Notes: generated by a model not told the origin, from the sequence alone. 64,000 nucleotides of DNA from Entonaema liquescens (GCA_902805475.1 CADCSX010000005.1:1809501-1873500), one strand, 5' to 3'; counted from the first letter of the stretch, positions 12,201-25,816 are shown. Made by a program: numbers and translations.

Positions 12201-15020
12201 ACCTGGATAGTGAGCTTACTTAGCTTCGAGCTAGTCCCTGAACTCCGTCGGTGAGACTGGACGTAAATGTTGGGTAGCCATATACCGCTTGTTACACCTC
12301 ATTAGTGTCCTTGGCTGTTTCGAAGCCGGAGGCTAGGCCTTTCGTTATGGTCTTTTAAAAATAAAATCAAGGCATCATTTATTACATTATACACATCGGA
12401 GACCTTAAGTGTGGATATGGGGAGATGTCAACAGATGTCGAACACCTCGTACATAATATGGAATGTTAATATTCATTTATAGGCAAGGAAGATGTTTGGC
12501 ATACTTCTATCCGTGCTTTGAGTTGTACAGTACCCGTTAGTTATGCCCCGCAATTTTTGGCCGTATCTTATTTGTCTGAATATTTTCATCCTTGCTAGCT
12601 ATTAGCAGAGAGGTCATTGCTTCTGCTTCAAAAGTTACTGGATTTAGCGACCTGCAGAGACCTAATGTCCTATCACACGGGCATAACAGCAGCACTGATC
12701 CATGTTGACCTAAGGCGCTCTGAATGGAAATTTATTAGCCGACAGATACATCATGTAAACTACCTACCTACGTAGATGATAGGTATGCATGTAATTGTAA
12801 AAAAAAATCATAAGGAAAGTTCCGTGACTTACCAATTAAACGTTAACCAGACTTACGGGGCCCGGCTAAATATGTTCTGGGGCCATAGAAATGGAATTAG
12901 GCCCATGTCAGATATCTATATATTGGAAGATTATTGTCTACTTTGGACTTTATGTTATAAAGGTAAGGGTCCTGAAACATTGAGAAAAGACTGACATCGT
13001 AAGTCCTCAGGCCCTCAGCCAGGTCGAGCTTCCACTGACGCGCTAATGTAGACGAGTTTCTACCGGGGCCAGGTTAACCTTGCGGCGGTCAATACACTTA
13101 CGCTAATCCTTCTAAATATAATACGCGCTCCATGTATATATCTCAGTTACGACGAATACCTACTTATCTTACTATGGAAGATCCTGTAGCTAATTCGGCC
13201 GAGCCAAATAGATCGAGTAATGAGAATGGCTTTGCATTCTTATACATTACCTAGGTACCTGATACAACACTTGTGAAGTTATCAAATTAAGAGTATGATA
13301 TCGTCAAGACCTCTCTATTTCCGTTAAGCTACTTTACGTATTACCTAGTATGGCAGTAATTCCACAATAACCGAATGAGCGGGCTTTCGGCACCTAGCAT
13401 CTGGTCCTTTTTTTTGGTGGCGCCCAATAGAGTCTTCGATCGAGTCCCGGAGTCATGGCTATGGGAAGATCAATCTGAAGCAATGATCTCCTTTTTTGGC
13501 CATGTATTTCCGTATTTACACAGTGTCTACATAGTATGTGGCTTCTACACCATAAACTAAGTGCCTTGCTAATACACGTAGGGAAGATATAATCAAACTC
13601 GGTTGAAGATCTTTATGTGGCTCTGACTTTCGTCATAGGTATTTGTCGAGGCCCAACAGCGGGGCTTATCAACGAACCTCGAATATCATCAACCTTGCAG
13701 CTCTTCGGGGTATTAACATAATCCTCTCCGGTATCATAAACTCATTGGCGATACTCATTTTACTGTGCCACCCACCATTATAAGCATATATGTAGCTCAT
13801 TATGCCGAATTCCCGAGGCAATCATAGCTCAGGGAACACAAGTCATATATTATCATCGCAAAAACATTCACTTTGTAGTGAGCTCATGACAACAAAGTCC
13901 ACAAAGCATATAATTTGACAGCCACATGACCAGCAAAATCTCCTTGCATCGTTTGCATTCGTAATCTTAGAATGTGGACTTGCGGGTATGGATATTAGAA
14001 AAACATCTACCAGGTCTAGAGGATCGTGTAGATACGTACACTATTTATGCGACGTCGCCCGCCAAATCTCCGACTAAGGGGCTGTGGAGTTTCCCTTTTT
14101 AAGGAATATTAAGAGTTGCAATGAGCGAATGGAAACAGCATGACCAGCGCTGTGGTTTTCCCGCTAGGCTCGTGTTGCTTGATCTATCTTAGTTTCAGAG
14201 AAATTAGTGGTTCTAGTGGCATTCTACTGGCTTCGAGGCCTCTTGGACCTGTTGTGTCAAACTCGACCAACATTGTGGGGAGGCTAGGTAGATCATGACA
14301 AAAACCCCACAGGAATATCACCGAGGTCAAATATGTACCTCTTTATGCAGCTACTTGCGAGCTTGTTGGTGTTACCTTTCATGCAAGCTCAGGGTATGGT
14401 TTCGTTGAAACTCTCTTTTAAGTTATCTACACTATCAATAGCAACGACAGCAAGCTGCAAGGCTACTAATTTACTAATTTAATAGAGGTAAGGCTAGCAC
14501 TATAAGTTGGCAGTCTGCCCTATGCTAATGAATTTAGACTATTGCTAATATTATCCTCTGGCGTACACGAAGTATTTACGAACCATTGTAGGTTACCAAT
14601 GCGCCAAATAAGTGCTTACCTTGAGACTCAGTTCCAAAGTACCGGATTCATCTTACAAGGAATGCTAAAATTATGGACCAGGAACATCTCTGCCGATGCT
14701 TCATCATAAGATATACTAGATGGACGTGTATACACTGCCTCGTGAACGTCATTACGGCGAAATGGAAGAGAAAAAAAAATCCTTGGTCATAATTTGCGTT
14801 ACTACCAAGTACGTGTATCAACCAGGAGCAAACCCATGGAAATGGAACTGCTACAAATATCCGTTTGGGTACCTATGCAAGCTTTGATTACTGTGCGGCA
14901 CATGATGTTCTGCAGATCACATCTAGACTTTTTATACCCATGTCAAGAATCCACATAGACCTTGGCTATCAACGATAGGAAAGCGAAGAGCTATGTATAA
15001 GCAGTAACTCCGCATGTACA

Positions 15021-15080
15021 ATACAATACAATACAATACAATACAATACAATACAATACAATACAATACAATACAATACA
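15021..15080. repeat. 5-bp microsatellite (ATACA)12
   Basis: Twelve perfect ATACA units, 60 bp. The repeat creates an artificial open frame of repeated YCIVL on the minus strand, which should not be taken for a protein. Confidence 0.97.
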
Positions 15081-17388
15081 TAGAAGGTTCGATAAACAGA
15101 GTGAGCATACTTGTCAGAACTGCATAGTTATGGGATGTAAGCATTACTAGTCGAGAGCATCGGGCGCCCTCCTATTGTAGCAACACTTTGCCGAGATAGT
15201 AGCCGAAAGGATTACAGCTATCGACGAGCAGGGTCTACCTGAAGCCTACGTTCCAGGATTTAGCTAGGCATCGGATTTGTACGATACATTTAGCCCAGAA
15301 ATCCGTAGGAAATCACGTGGATTTGGACGTTACCAGTTGACTGAAGAGTGCTACACCAAGGTCCTTGCGCCTCAGGGGTCCTCCCCGCTCTCTCGATGGG
15401 TTCGTTACCCAAAAACGCTCTCGGGTCTTCGTTGATTGGTCACTCAAGCGGCGCAAAGTCCGCCACCCAGGGGGAGTGAAGGTGTTCAAGGGTATGTTTT
15501 GTACAACCCCTCCAGACCCTATGGACCCTACGGACCCTCTACGCCGGTAAGGCATGAATTGTTCGATCAAGCCTTTTACGATCGTTGATAATAAATGCCC
15601 AATGAGCTCATAGTTTGCCAATCCGCTTCAACTCTTGCTTTCGAGCCTTGATCGTCCGGACAATTTGAACGTGCCCTTTTTTCCCTCAATCAAATTGTTA
15701 TGCAAGGGGAGGGATACGAAATAATGACTTATCGCAAAAAGAAGTAAGCTGACACGGGGTAGAATACGCCATTCCTCCCAACCATGCCCAACCATCGCAA
15801 GGGACAGCCTTGCCAAAAGCACAATGGGATCGATCTGACCAAGACAGGTATAACATGCGCGTTCTTTCTGCCACACTCGGCTAGGAGAACAATTGGTTCC
15901 CCTTCTGCCCCTCTACGAGACGCGGCAGAGATGTCGATCCGCTTAGCCTTGTCACGAGTTACCATCCTGCCAAGAGCTTCCTTGAAGTATCTGGCCTAAT
16001 GTTCCCAAAGGAGCTTCAATCCTAAGCCCAAATTTGGTGTTTGCAGTTTGTACGCAAGCAAAATATGAGAACTGACCCCCACGATTGTTCTAGATATGGC
16101 ATCCTCTTCGTCTTCTCATTTGTGCGCCTCGACGCTCTCGGAGTTCCGAGTTTAGTAGTCAATAGGATGGTTCCGGTTCTGTCAACTTGGATAGCTAGCT
16201 GAACTATAGTTGGAGAGCACACTTCTATCATCCAACCTCTCGCCTAAAGTTACGCTTCTCCTTACCAAAACAAAAACAAACATATCGTGTAAACCATGAG
16301 GATAAGACGGTAGTTCGTTTTTTCTTTATTCCGATCCTGCATCCAGTCCTGGCAAACTAATGCATCCAACCAGCTCTCCTCAAGTGCGATGTTATTTCCA
16401 GTAACCAGGTGGATTGCGCTGTGAAGCTCTCGGGTGTTATTGTCTTATATGTCGTCAAACGGTAGTAATGTTGATTGCTACCTACTCATCTTCGCTGATC
16501 TCATCACCAACATACTATGGGATTAAGAGACATTTCGCTAATTTGCGACTCACTCCTGGATGTCGATTACTCACGTTGGTGATTTTAACAGAGCGACTAA
16601 TACGCGTTATAGATGAGGATCTCTATTTCGATGGTACCCAACACGAATTGTTGGATCGAAAAATCCCACTTTACCCCACGATACGCACCCATCTGAGAGC
16701 CTCTGGAGCGCCTGGGAGTCTTGTATGCTTATCTCACCTGTCTTTTATCCATACGAAAGATGTTGCGGCTCCCCACCGGGTCATCTTTTGTCACCCATTT
16801 AATGATCCATTTGATTACCAAGCCATTTAAAAGTCTGGAATGGGTTCTTACGGGGCTTACACCTCCTTCGCCTTTAATTGCCCTTATTCGAATATAGCGT
16901 ATCGGCCCCATACAGGAACCCGCTTGATGGCTGACCTCCCTTTTTCTGTGTACGCCATTTGATCTTGAGTAGCTGACATGGCATAGTATTTAATCGTTTG
17001 TACACTTATACATACTGGCAAGGTGCACATTAGGGCTGAGGGTCATGTGTGTTCGGTGATGAAACGACTCCACGGGTTAGATCTGCCGTCCGATAAATGA
17101 TCTTGCAGATGTTAGCAGCCTCTTTGCGTCCATCCCAAATACTATTGAATGCCACCCTCTCATGCCGTGTTCAGGTTCCGACAGACGGCTGCTCCCTTGC
17201 TTCCTGGCAGTAATAACATCAGCAAGGAAAAGCCCGCAATCCTTTGGCGGCGCAGGCTGCCTTAACCCACACTGATACGGCAACTTCGGAGGACGTGGAA
17301 CCAATGGACTGGAACCGACAATCGAGGAGTGAGCTCTGATTGAGTGGTCGGTATGAACCGATCAGAAAGGCTTCGGTCCCGATCTCCC

Positions 17389-17408
17389 TTTTTTTTTTTT
17401 TTTTTTTT
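17389..17408. repeat. T20 homopolymer run
   Basis: Twenty T in a row in the gene-poor region. It could stop Pol III, but no A box/B box gene is visible upstream, so I treat it as a simple repeat. Confidence 0.9.
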
Positions 17409-17825
17409 CTTTCTTTTGTTACTTTAAAATTTTTAACGTTACTAGCATGGCGTTATATTATTTGCTACGTGATCTAAATTGGATAGGTTGATTGAGATAA
17501 CCTTTAGATGATGGCTTATGAATGATGAATGATCAGATGTTTTACTGAACTTTTACTGGATAATTACTGGTTAGATCTCAGCTAGCAAACCCAAATCCAT
17601 AATATTGGGACATTACCTTGCCGGCCGAAGAGGGGAGATGCCTCCCTGCCATGCCTACTGCCGCAAATAACTAGTCCGAAATCAGTAAAGCCGACTTCCT
17701 TCGTACCATGTATTGCCGTCAAACCCCGGGAAGAGCCTGCAGTCTGCAAAGGATAACATGGTTAAGAAATACATGGGTACCTAGACCGGTCAGAAAAGCA
17801 CCTGGACAACCTGCAAAAATTAAGT

Positions 17826-17853
17826 TGGCTGGCTGGCTGGCTGGCTGGCTGGC
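17826..17853. repeat. 4-bp microsatellite (TGGC)7
   Basis: Seven perfect TGGC units. Related TTGGT-rich repeats lie about 75 bp downstream (around 17923-17945). Confidence 0.95.
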
Positions 17854-19623
17854 AACCAACATGGAAATGCACGATTAGGAACATTGATTAATACCTACCT
17901 AGGAACATTGAGATTTGGTAAGATTGGTTGGTTTGGTTGGTTTGGTTACAATTGGATTGATACAATCATCCGTGCCACAAAATAAAAAATACCTGTACCT
18001 ACTTACCCTTACCTAGGTAGTATGTAATTAAGAAAGGCCACGACAAGGAAGTGCCTACCTAGAAGGTACATAATGCATACGTAGTGACGATACCCGTTTA
18101 GCAATGCCTTCTATTGGATATCAAAGTTCATTTCTAAAAGGCTCCGAAGCACCACACCTTTTTTGTTACCTACCACCTACCACCTACCACCTTGCACCTG
18201 CGTATAGTATTTCGTTGCCTCCAACCTGGTCCTCGGCTCCATCAATATTGCCCGTCAAATTATACGCCATACTTTATATGTCACCTTATATGTGCACCTT
18301 AATGTGATGTCCTATCATGTAAGTGTTAGTATATACCATGTATACCATACCACACTGCCATACTGCCACACTGCCACACCATATAATACCCATAATCCAT
18401 AATACCCATACATAATATTTCGTAGTACGTTACCTAAGAACGCTGCAGATGTGATGTATCATTTCTTTGAAAAGGTCACGAAGGTGATGCGGTGTGTTTT
18501 TCTACTCCATTCCCTTCGCCCGCCGCAGCTCCCGTATTAGGAATATGGCATGATTAACTAAAGAGAATTCCAATTCCAGGTTCGGGATTTGAGACGGAGA
18601 TAGGTCACGCTGCGAATACCACCGCGCGGTTCTGAGCATTGAGCAGGGACTTGATTCAGGCCTTCAGGCCATACCCAATCGCTTGCACCTGCACAGCTTG
18701 CAGCGGTATCAGAGCGCCTGGAACTTCAAGGGAGATCTGCATTGCCTTGCTTGCTAGTTTAGAGACCGCGAGCCACGGCTCAGCAATTATGACCTATCTC
18801 TTTCTTCTCTCTCTTTCATTCCAGGTGCCTGCCGCAAGGTGTGTGTCCCATCTGCCCATTCCACACATCTTACAAGTTTACAGTATGAGAATCCTCATTT
18901 TGACCCAACCGATACTCTTACCTGTATGGGTCAAAAAGACGGGATGGGCCTCATTACCTGCGGCCGCTGAGAGCGTCTCCGACTTGACTCCGCGCGCACG
19001 CGCATTACACACATTGACACGCTCATACGCTCATACGCTCATATGCACGCACGCACAAACACAAAAGAAGTCGCGTGTGATCGCCAGTACTTCGGTGGGA
19101 AAGGTTTATTCGCCAAATTAATAGTTAGAATAAGCTCGAGATCATGATATCTTTCGACAGCCTTGCCAAACTGGCGTCAGCTCGAAAGCGGCAATGAAGA
19201 TCGTCCCAGCGATCTAGTTAAGTGATGCAGAATGCTACTCCGCACCGAAGACCCTTTAACCCTTTTCCTGGTTCAAACGGTACTGGGTTGGTCTCGGGTG
19301 GGTTTCGTTGGCCGACTGGGTGAGTGGATTCACCTGTCAGCGGGATTCCCATATACTTATGTATTACAAACCGACCTTGAATCCCGAATCAAAATCCTAG
19401 GAAAATATCGTTACGCACCATCAGCCTTGCATTATTGAAAGTATTGGGAAGCAAACCCTGTCAAACATCGCTGCAACCCAAAGCCTCCGAGAAACATGCC
19501 GTCGGTCAACCCCCATGGATATTTCACTGCAATTTTGTGAGTACCTGCGTATGGCTTTCGAGCTGAGAGACCTCCATTCAGCTTATTTGCACCATTAAGA
19601 TTACTACTCCGCGATCTCAACCA

Positions 19624-20379
19624 TCATCGCCCCGTTATCGATGCCTTAAAGCCCACAGTTTCATCATCATCATCATCACCCTCCCCTGTTTCTCCGTTCC
19701 GCCGTATTGCCGCACCTTCGGTGAAGACCAAGTCTCCCGTTCTCCCGAGTGCGCTCCGGCCCGCCTCCTCCAGCAATATGCCAAAAGCTAGGAGCGCAGT
19801 CTCGTCCATACTGTGTTCGTCGATGTTCCGGTCGCCCGTCTCACCTCGGGCCGCAGCAAGTGCCGCGTAGAAGTGGCTAGAGTAGCTGTGAATTGCTTTG
19901 AGCATATCGCTATCGGGCAGTGTATCTCTGCCACCGTCCCGCAACGCCTCGTGCGCTTGGTAGATGTCTTTTTCAGCATAGCGCACAGGCGCACGGATGC
20001 GGCGAAATAGGACTTCTTCTGGCGCGAGTGTAGGATCTCGACGATACTCTCGCGAAGTCCTGGCGTGATGAGAGGATATCTCGAATTCGGATTCGGATCC
20101 ATCATCCAAAGGAAGAGTCGTAGTAACTCGCCCTAGCAACACAGCCAGTCAACATCTGCCTACGTCGCGATAAATGCAATGAAAGGTAAGTTATAGATGA
20201 GATGGTCAAAGAGACGCTTGGGTTCACAAACCTGCTACCGCATCGTAGACATTGGCATTTCTTCTCCTGCGCTTTTGCCTACGGCTGTCTAGGGCACCAA
20301 CTTCGGTTCCAGTGTCTGTTGTATTATCCACTTCGGAGGGCGCTATCAAGCGTTTCTCTCTGGTGTTTCTGGACGTCAT
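19624..20379 (-). CDS. RRN10: RRN10-like subunit of the RNA polymerase I upstream activating factor, 218 aa
   Basis: In yeast Rrn10 is a small subunit of UAF, which binds upstream of the rDNA promoter and recruits Pol I factors in the nucleolus. Exons are 20379-20232 and 20132-19624. The ATG at 20379 is the first usable one; an upstream ATG closes at once. The intron has a GTTTGT donor and CTAG acceptor, and splicing joins NVYDAVAG to RVTTTL in frame. Recognisable elements match the yeast protein in order: an N-terminal NVYDA, then PEEVLFRRI, then LPDSDMLKAIHSYSSHFY, then MDETALLAFGILLEEA. The N-terminus is basic (RRQKRRRR) and the C-terminus holds an Asp run (GDDDDDE). It is divergent from the ERCC8-like gene, with 587 bp between start codons. 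Identity rests on motif order from memory, so an alignment would firm it up. Confidence 0.68.
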
Positions 20380-20966
20380 CCTCAACACATTAAACCGTAG
20401 ATTGTGAAGCCCAGCCTGGCCCTATGCGCTAAGATAAGTAGTCCGTGAAACTTCTAAACCAGCGCTAGAAGATAGTAGTGTAATAAGTAGGTTTGTGATT
20501 CATATTCTCATTTGCTTTCATTACATAGTATAATTTTAGCTGAATATCCACTCGTATGAAGACGCTAGTGATTGCGATAAAGTTGCGAGACGAAATAGTG
20601 ACATTCCTAAAAAGCTACCTCCTATAAAATTGTCTAAGAATTGAGAATTGAGAATTGAGAATTGAGAGTTGAGCGTTTCGATTTAACATTTAGACCTGTA
20701 CTATAAAACCTTATTCTAGGTACATCTTTGTTTGTACTTCGGTATTTCAAGCTTGGCGGGGGCCACTAGAGACAGAACTACGTAATTCTACGTAATATTT
20801 CCAGTTTCTCCCCGCCTACAAACCAAAAAAAATGCGGCTCTTGAATTTAGCACAACTACACTCACAAGATCTCCAATAAACACTTACAAATTACTTCCCT
20901 GTCAATATTGTACCTCTCTCTCATTCGCCTTTTGAACTAGACCCTGGAGGTCTTCAATTCTAATGA
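20380..20966. promoter_or_regulatory. Divergent promoter region, RRN10-like / ERCC8-like
   Basis: 587 bp separate the two divergent start codons and must hold both promoters. It includes a heptamer repeat at 20638-20672 and, just before the plus-strand gene, a CT-rich patch (CCTCTCTCTCATTC around 20911-20925) of the kind often found near fungal transcription starts. No specific factor site is recognised. Confidence 0.55.
20638..20672. repeat. 7-bp tandem repeat (GAATTGA)4 plus one variant
   Basis: Four copies of GAATTGA and one GAGTTGA lie inside the divergent promoter region, about 295 bp upstream of the ERCC8-like start codon. Confidence 0.93.
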
Positions 20967-22466
20967 ATGAATCAATTCCTTCTTGAGCGGTCAATCGGTA
21001 GCATTGGACCTAATGTGTTCGCTAGGCTACAGACTACACAACTTCTATATTCATTTCGCCCTACCCCTGAATTCCGCTTCGATGGAGGTGAGAGAGGTAC
21101 TGCTGTTAGAGATGACGAGGACGGATCAATAGCCCCAGATCCCAACTCTACGCTATGGGCACATCAGGCTGGTGTTAACGCGTTAACCCTTGATCGCTTC
21201 GATGGTAAAATGTGAGTACCTATGTAGTAAAACTACTATTGTGTATAATGATTTATCTAAGCTAACCAAATCAGCCTCGTATCAGGAGGGCTAGACGCCT
21301 CCATAAAGCTTTGGGATCTTGAGCAGTGTGGCAATCCTTCAAAGGCCCATACATACACCCCTATCGCTAAGATCTCGCGTTCGGACCAAACCCACAAGTT
21401 TGGTATCACACATCTCTCTTTCTACCCCTTCGATTCGGCTGCCTTTCTGTCGACATCGTATGATCAAACTCTAAAAGTGTGGGCTACGGAAAGAGCTACA
21501 CCCTCTGCCTCCTTTAATCTCGGTTTCAAGGCATATACGCACGCCATATCACCAATCGCCTCACACCTGCTAGTTGCATGTGGAACGCAACACCCTGCCG
21601 TGCGTTTGGTGGATCTACGCTCTGGCTCTAATGTGCAAATTTTGGCATCCCACTCGGGTGCCATTCTGGCCACTGCGTGGTCACCAAGGCACGAGCATGT
21701 GCTCGCTACCGGTAGTGTGAACGGGACGGTCAAAGTCTGGGATATTCGTCGGGCTGGTGGGGTCATTGGCATGTTAGACCACGAAGACAGTTTAGGGCTA
21801 TATTACAACGGCCTTATAGATGCCAATGGCAAAGTTAGAACTCGAGCCTCCGCGAGAGCGCATACTGCTCCTGTGAATGGCCTAACATGGACGGACGATG
21901 GAACATACATCATTTCAGCGGGTCATGACCGACGTATCCGTGTGTGGGATGCCGCTACCGGGAAGAATACACTCGCGAGCTTTGGACCAGGTATCAGGAA
22001 CAGCCAACTAGCAAGCGTAGCCATGTTCACATCGCCGGTGGGCCTAACGCATCCCGGTAAGGAACTGCTCTTCTGGCCAAACGAGACCGAGATTCTCGTC
22101 CTTGATTTACATGACGGCCACGTGGTCACGAAACTGAGAGGAACTGGCCCAACCGTAGCAGGTATTCGATCAACTACTGGTGCCCAACGTACCATTAAGA
22201 ATCGAATTGCTAGTATAGCCTGGAGGGGAGCAGGCGGCGGCGGCAGTTCAAGCGGTGTCGTCATGGGTGGCAGCAATATGGCTGGCGCTGTCTTTAGCGC
22301 TCACCTTGACGGTCAAATCAGAGCGTGGATACCCCGCTTAGAAGGCGATGATAATGAGGATGAAGACGAATCCCTAGATAAAGCCAATAAGGACAAGGCC
22401 AAGAAGCGGAAGGCTCTCGACGATGTCTTCAAGGACTTAATGGGAAAGAAAATCAATTTCACCTAG
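20967..22466 (+). CDS. ERCC8: CSA/ERCC8-like WD40 repair protein, 478 aa
   Basis: CSA (ERCC8; Rad28 in yeast) is the WD40 substrate receptor of a Cul4-DDB1 ubiquitin ligase in transcription-coupled nucleotide excision repair. Exons are 20967-21211 and 21275-22466. The intron (GTGAGT ... CTAAC ... CAG) joins DGK-I-LVSGG in frame. The ATG at 20967 is used because the ATG at 20963 runs into a stop after seven codons. WD40 blades are clear: HQAGVNAL ... LVSGGLDASIKLWD, FLSTSYDQTLKVW, VLATGSVNGTVKVWDIRR, then HTAPVNGLTWTDDGTYIISAGHDRRIRVWD. The family-typical N-terminus (FLLERSIGSIGPNVFARLQTT) supports CSA over a generic WD40 protein. A Gly/Ser-rich insertion (GAGGGGSSSG) lies in a late blade, and the tail is Lys-rich. 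The gene appears intact. Confidence 0.85.
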
Positions 22467-25400
22467 GACCAGTAATAGAGAAGAATAGGAGGGGATGCGC
22501 TATTCAAACTCGCCGATTTTCGCAATGATAGCACCAATAAGGAAGCTTCAAAGGAATACCACGGATTTACTCATTCAAGTAAGTTCATACATGCACGACG
22601 ACTTGGCTTCGTAGACGAGATGGGACCCAGACTCTTCCAGGACCTATTGAGGGCCCAGCGAACCTTAACATCATTCACCGCTGCTCTTACAGATCTACAA
22701 CGTCTTGGTCCCCTCCCGCTACCACCAGCTCCCTCACAAATGCTCCACCTATGTATAGCGGGACTCGTCGCCCTCAGATACCTAACCTGAAAGGGAAGCT
22801 CTGAATGCAACCAGATCAACGAGGGGAACTGCGAAGCGAAAGGTCTTGCAGATATGCTACCATGTTACTAAATAGTAATGTGTCGATAATCTGGATCCTT
22901 AGCAGACATAATTAGCCCAGAGAAAGCACGTTGTCGGCTTCCAACTGTCACCAAACGTGAGTTGTCTGGTCTGGGCAAGGGCCATTATGTGTCTCTGCGT
23001 TGTAGTCAATGGCATATCCTTATCGTCCTTCATATGCGACCTCTAGCCCCTTGGCGAGAATATAGGCTATCCACGCATATACGTATGCGTGACATCGCTG
23101 GGGTCCTGGCATATCACCGCTATCAGTCAACTGTGGCCCCCCTTAGCGATTTTGAAACGGGTTTTCAGACAACATGGACGGCTGCGATGACAGTCACGGC
23201 ACTGCAGTGTATAGCCCCAATTAGCCCTACATATGCACCTGTCAAACTGCACAAACCTTGACAGCTTCGTCCTGTTTGGATATGATCAACTCGTGGCTCC
23301 TATCTTTGAGAAGATACCTATATATCACGTCATGCGAGGAGCCAGCCTACTTCTGCCGTTGGAAACGAGATAAGCTGACCTAAGAATATTAGTTCATGCA
23401 ATTCTCTATGGACCACGTATTTCTACCAATCTGTAAGAGGTATATACCGACGATCTATACGATACTTATTATATAACATTGCTTCCTGATGTTTGCTTCG
23501 GGTATCTATGCCGAACTTTTCTAAATCGAGAGGCATGCTTGGCACTGCGCGTTAAGATACTGGTTATACTGTTTCGTTCATCCCATGGTCAAGATAGAGG
23601 TGGAGTTAGTATGCGACTTGACGTTCAAAAGATGTGATAACCGGCTATGTATTACTTAATCCCTTATTTTTACATGAGGCTTAATTAGCCGACAAGGCTC
23701 TATCAACGTAGATCAACTTGCTCGTCCACCTATTTATTTCCACTGCATCTGTGTGCGTACGGTCCACCCTACGGCACAGCTAATGAGGTAAATACCGGGA
23801 CCGGTAGCTAGGAAAAAGCACGTCACCGCGGGCCTCGGACACCGAACCGACTGGACGTTTGGATATATGCAGACGGTATATAGGCAATTACCTAGCCTTG
23901 AAAACTACTGTAAATAGGTTCATCGTCTATTTAGTTGCCTTAGATGAGCATCTAATTAACGATAAGACTATTTTAGTGGGAAGACGGGTCCTCTCTAATG
24001 CATGTTTTTCAGGGCTTTAGTAGAACCGTTGCGCTTGGCTTTATAGAGATCGGTGGTCTAATGCAAAGGCTATAAAGGCGTACTTTTACAATAAACCTTC
24101 TAGTGTATACCTTTTTATACGCCTAATGTATATAGTTTGTACCGTATTTATACCCACTGTTATTTGCTACACCAGTGTATATATCTCTTAAAGCGATATT
24201 AATTGCCTATTGTGTCATAAGTCGAGGCTACTGATCTTAGATCTAACAGGGCGATTAGGTATACAAGCTGCACATTGTTAAAACTAGGTACATATATACT
24301 ATATCCGGCTAATATTAGATATGCTAAGATCTGATCTAGATAATCGCGCCTCCTTTTAACATGATAAGTACTAATAGAGTATGAGGAAAGGCGTCGGTTC
24401 CACTCTAGGTATACTCTACTTCACTAGCAACAACATCAAACGAGGCTGATCATCCACACGCTCTAATCCAAGTCTATCGAGCTTAGTACTTAACCTGCCA
24501 AGGTCTCATAGATATAGCGAACTAGTTACGGAGCCATCCCTCCCCCGCATGACGTCCTCGTCCGCCTTACGAGCCCAGAAGATCTACCCGCGCAATCTTG
24601 TGCCGACGAAAGTGAAGCTACCTATAGCTTGTCAGGTCTCGGGACGTGTAGATCTATTATTGAGGCTTTCGAAAAGCCCTGGAACATACCTAGAGCCTAA
24701 AATAAAGAAAAAACACCGGCGGGGAGGCTAGGCTAGATTATATACCCACTTAGCAGACACGCGACAAGCGCCGGTGATGTAGCTAGTTGTAATTAGGTAC
24801 GGCGTTAGTCGCTGCGATGTTACATTCCGGGAATACCACGCATACACGTGGGAGATAGGCTTTAGATGGAGGGTATCTGACTGTAGGATGTACCGAGCGA
24901 GGTTGCCGACACGGCTTCACGCGGCTGGGTGGTAGTCGTTTCTGGCCCTGGTTGCTTACGTAGTATGGGTCTTGCGGTCTCGTACCTAAATCATAGAAGA
25001 CTATAGACGGAGGGATATGGTAGAGCTACTCTACCTACAGTTGGACTATAAGTGTATTATAAAGCACTCTATAAAACATCTAGGTTAGTATTTTACTAGG
25101 ACAACTGACATGCTATTCAGAGAAGTATAGGGCTCATTACGAATACGGATATGAATACGGAATTGTGAAGAATAGCCTTTTATATGTAGCTTATACCTAG
25201 TAGATGCTTCAGCTACGGTAAGGCTGGGAGAGTATAGAAAATGCAGGACTCAAATAGCTATTATGGTAATTCTCATTCAAGAAATAGCAAGGTGATGGTA
25301 AGAAATAAGTTTATAGTCGTACAAATAGCTGCTGAAGTTTTCGTGATCTGATCGAGGCATGCTTTTGGTGCGGCTTCTCTTCATCTATGTGATTCTATTT

Positions 25401-25816
25401 GTACTGATTTCCAACTCATCAACCACCTACTTATTTGTGTGTTTTATAGTAGGCTATAAACACACTTGACCATGGATGAGGATCCTAAAGACAAAAATTT
25501 CCCCTGTTGATCCAGCCCTACGTATGCCTGAGGTTATGATGATCAGATGAAAATGAAGTATCGGCCCTATCAACAGAGAAATTAGGGTGGGGGCCATCTA
25601 AACAAATATACAATGTTGCATTCGGTAAGCAGACTGCATACTATCAAGCAAATTGCGTCCCGTTTCATGTTATTGCTGGCGGTGTGTTCCTTGGCCTGAG
25701 GCGTAGCAGACCTGATAGTAGTTCGTTTCTGTTTACTCCTATGGAGTATTGGAAAATCTCAACTCTATCTTTCTTAATAAATACCTAATCACCACTATTT
25801 TATAATCGTTTATCTC
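22467..25816. other. Intergenic, AT-rich, no gene seen
   Basis: The first 400 bp are relatively GC-rich and hold short frames on both strands without recognisable content. From about 23.3 kb onward the sequence becomes rich in TA steps and stop codons on all frames, as in repeat-induced-point-mutation decay or old repeats. A short plus-strand frame at 24549-24731 has no recognisable motif. Confidence 0.5.

Larger units (their letters stand above)
6760..19623. other. 12.9-kb gene-poor region
   Basis: From the 5' end of the Zn2Cys6 gene to the 3' end of the RRN10-like gene I find no defensible gene. The first kilobase (6.8-7.5 kb) is probably promoter and leader of the Zn2Cys6 gene and holds an A10 run at 6821. 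The rest is AT-rich with many TACCTA/TAGGTA words and several microsatellites, listed separately. Between 15.3 and 17.3 kb the base composition is richer in GC and short frames on both strands look faintly coding, but they are broken by stops and I recognise no family. It may be decayed repeat or gene remnants. Confidence 0.5.

Noticed and set aside
14932..15144. Minus-strand frame with repeated YCIVL
   Set aside because: It is the translation of the (ATACA)12 microsatellite.
17389..17408. T20 run as a Pol III terminator
   Set aside because: No A box, B box or RNA-like fold was found in the preceding 150 bp.
18639..19121. 160-codon plus-strand frame
   Set aside because: Contains simple-sequence stretches (CTCATACG repeats) and shows no recognisable protein features.
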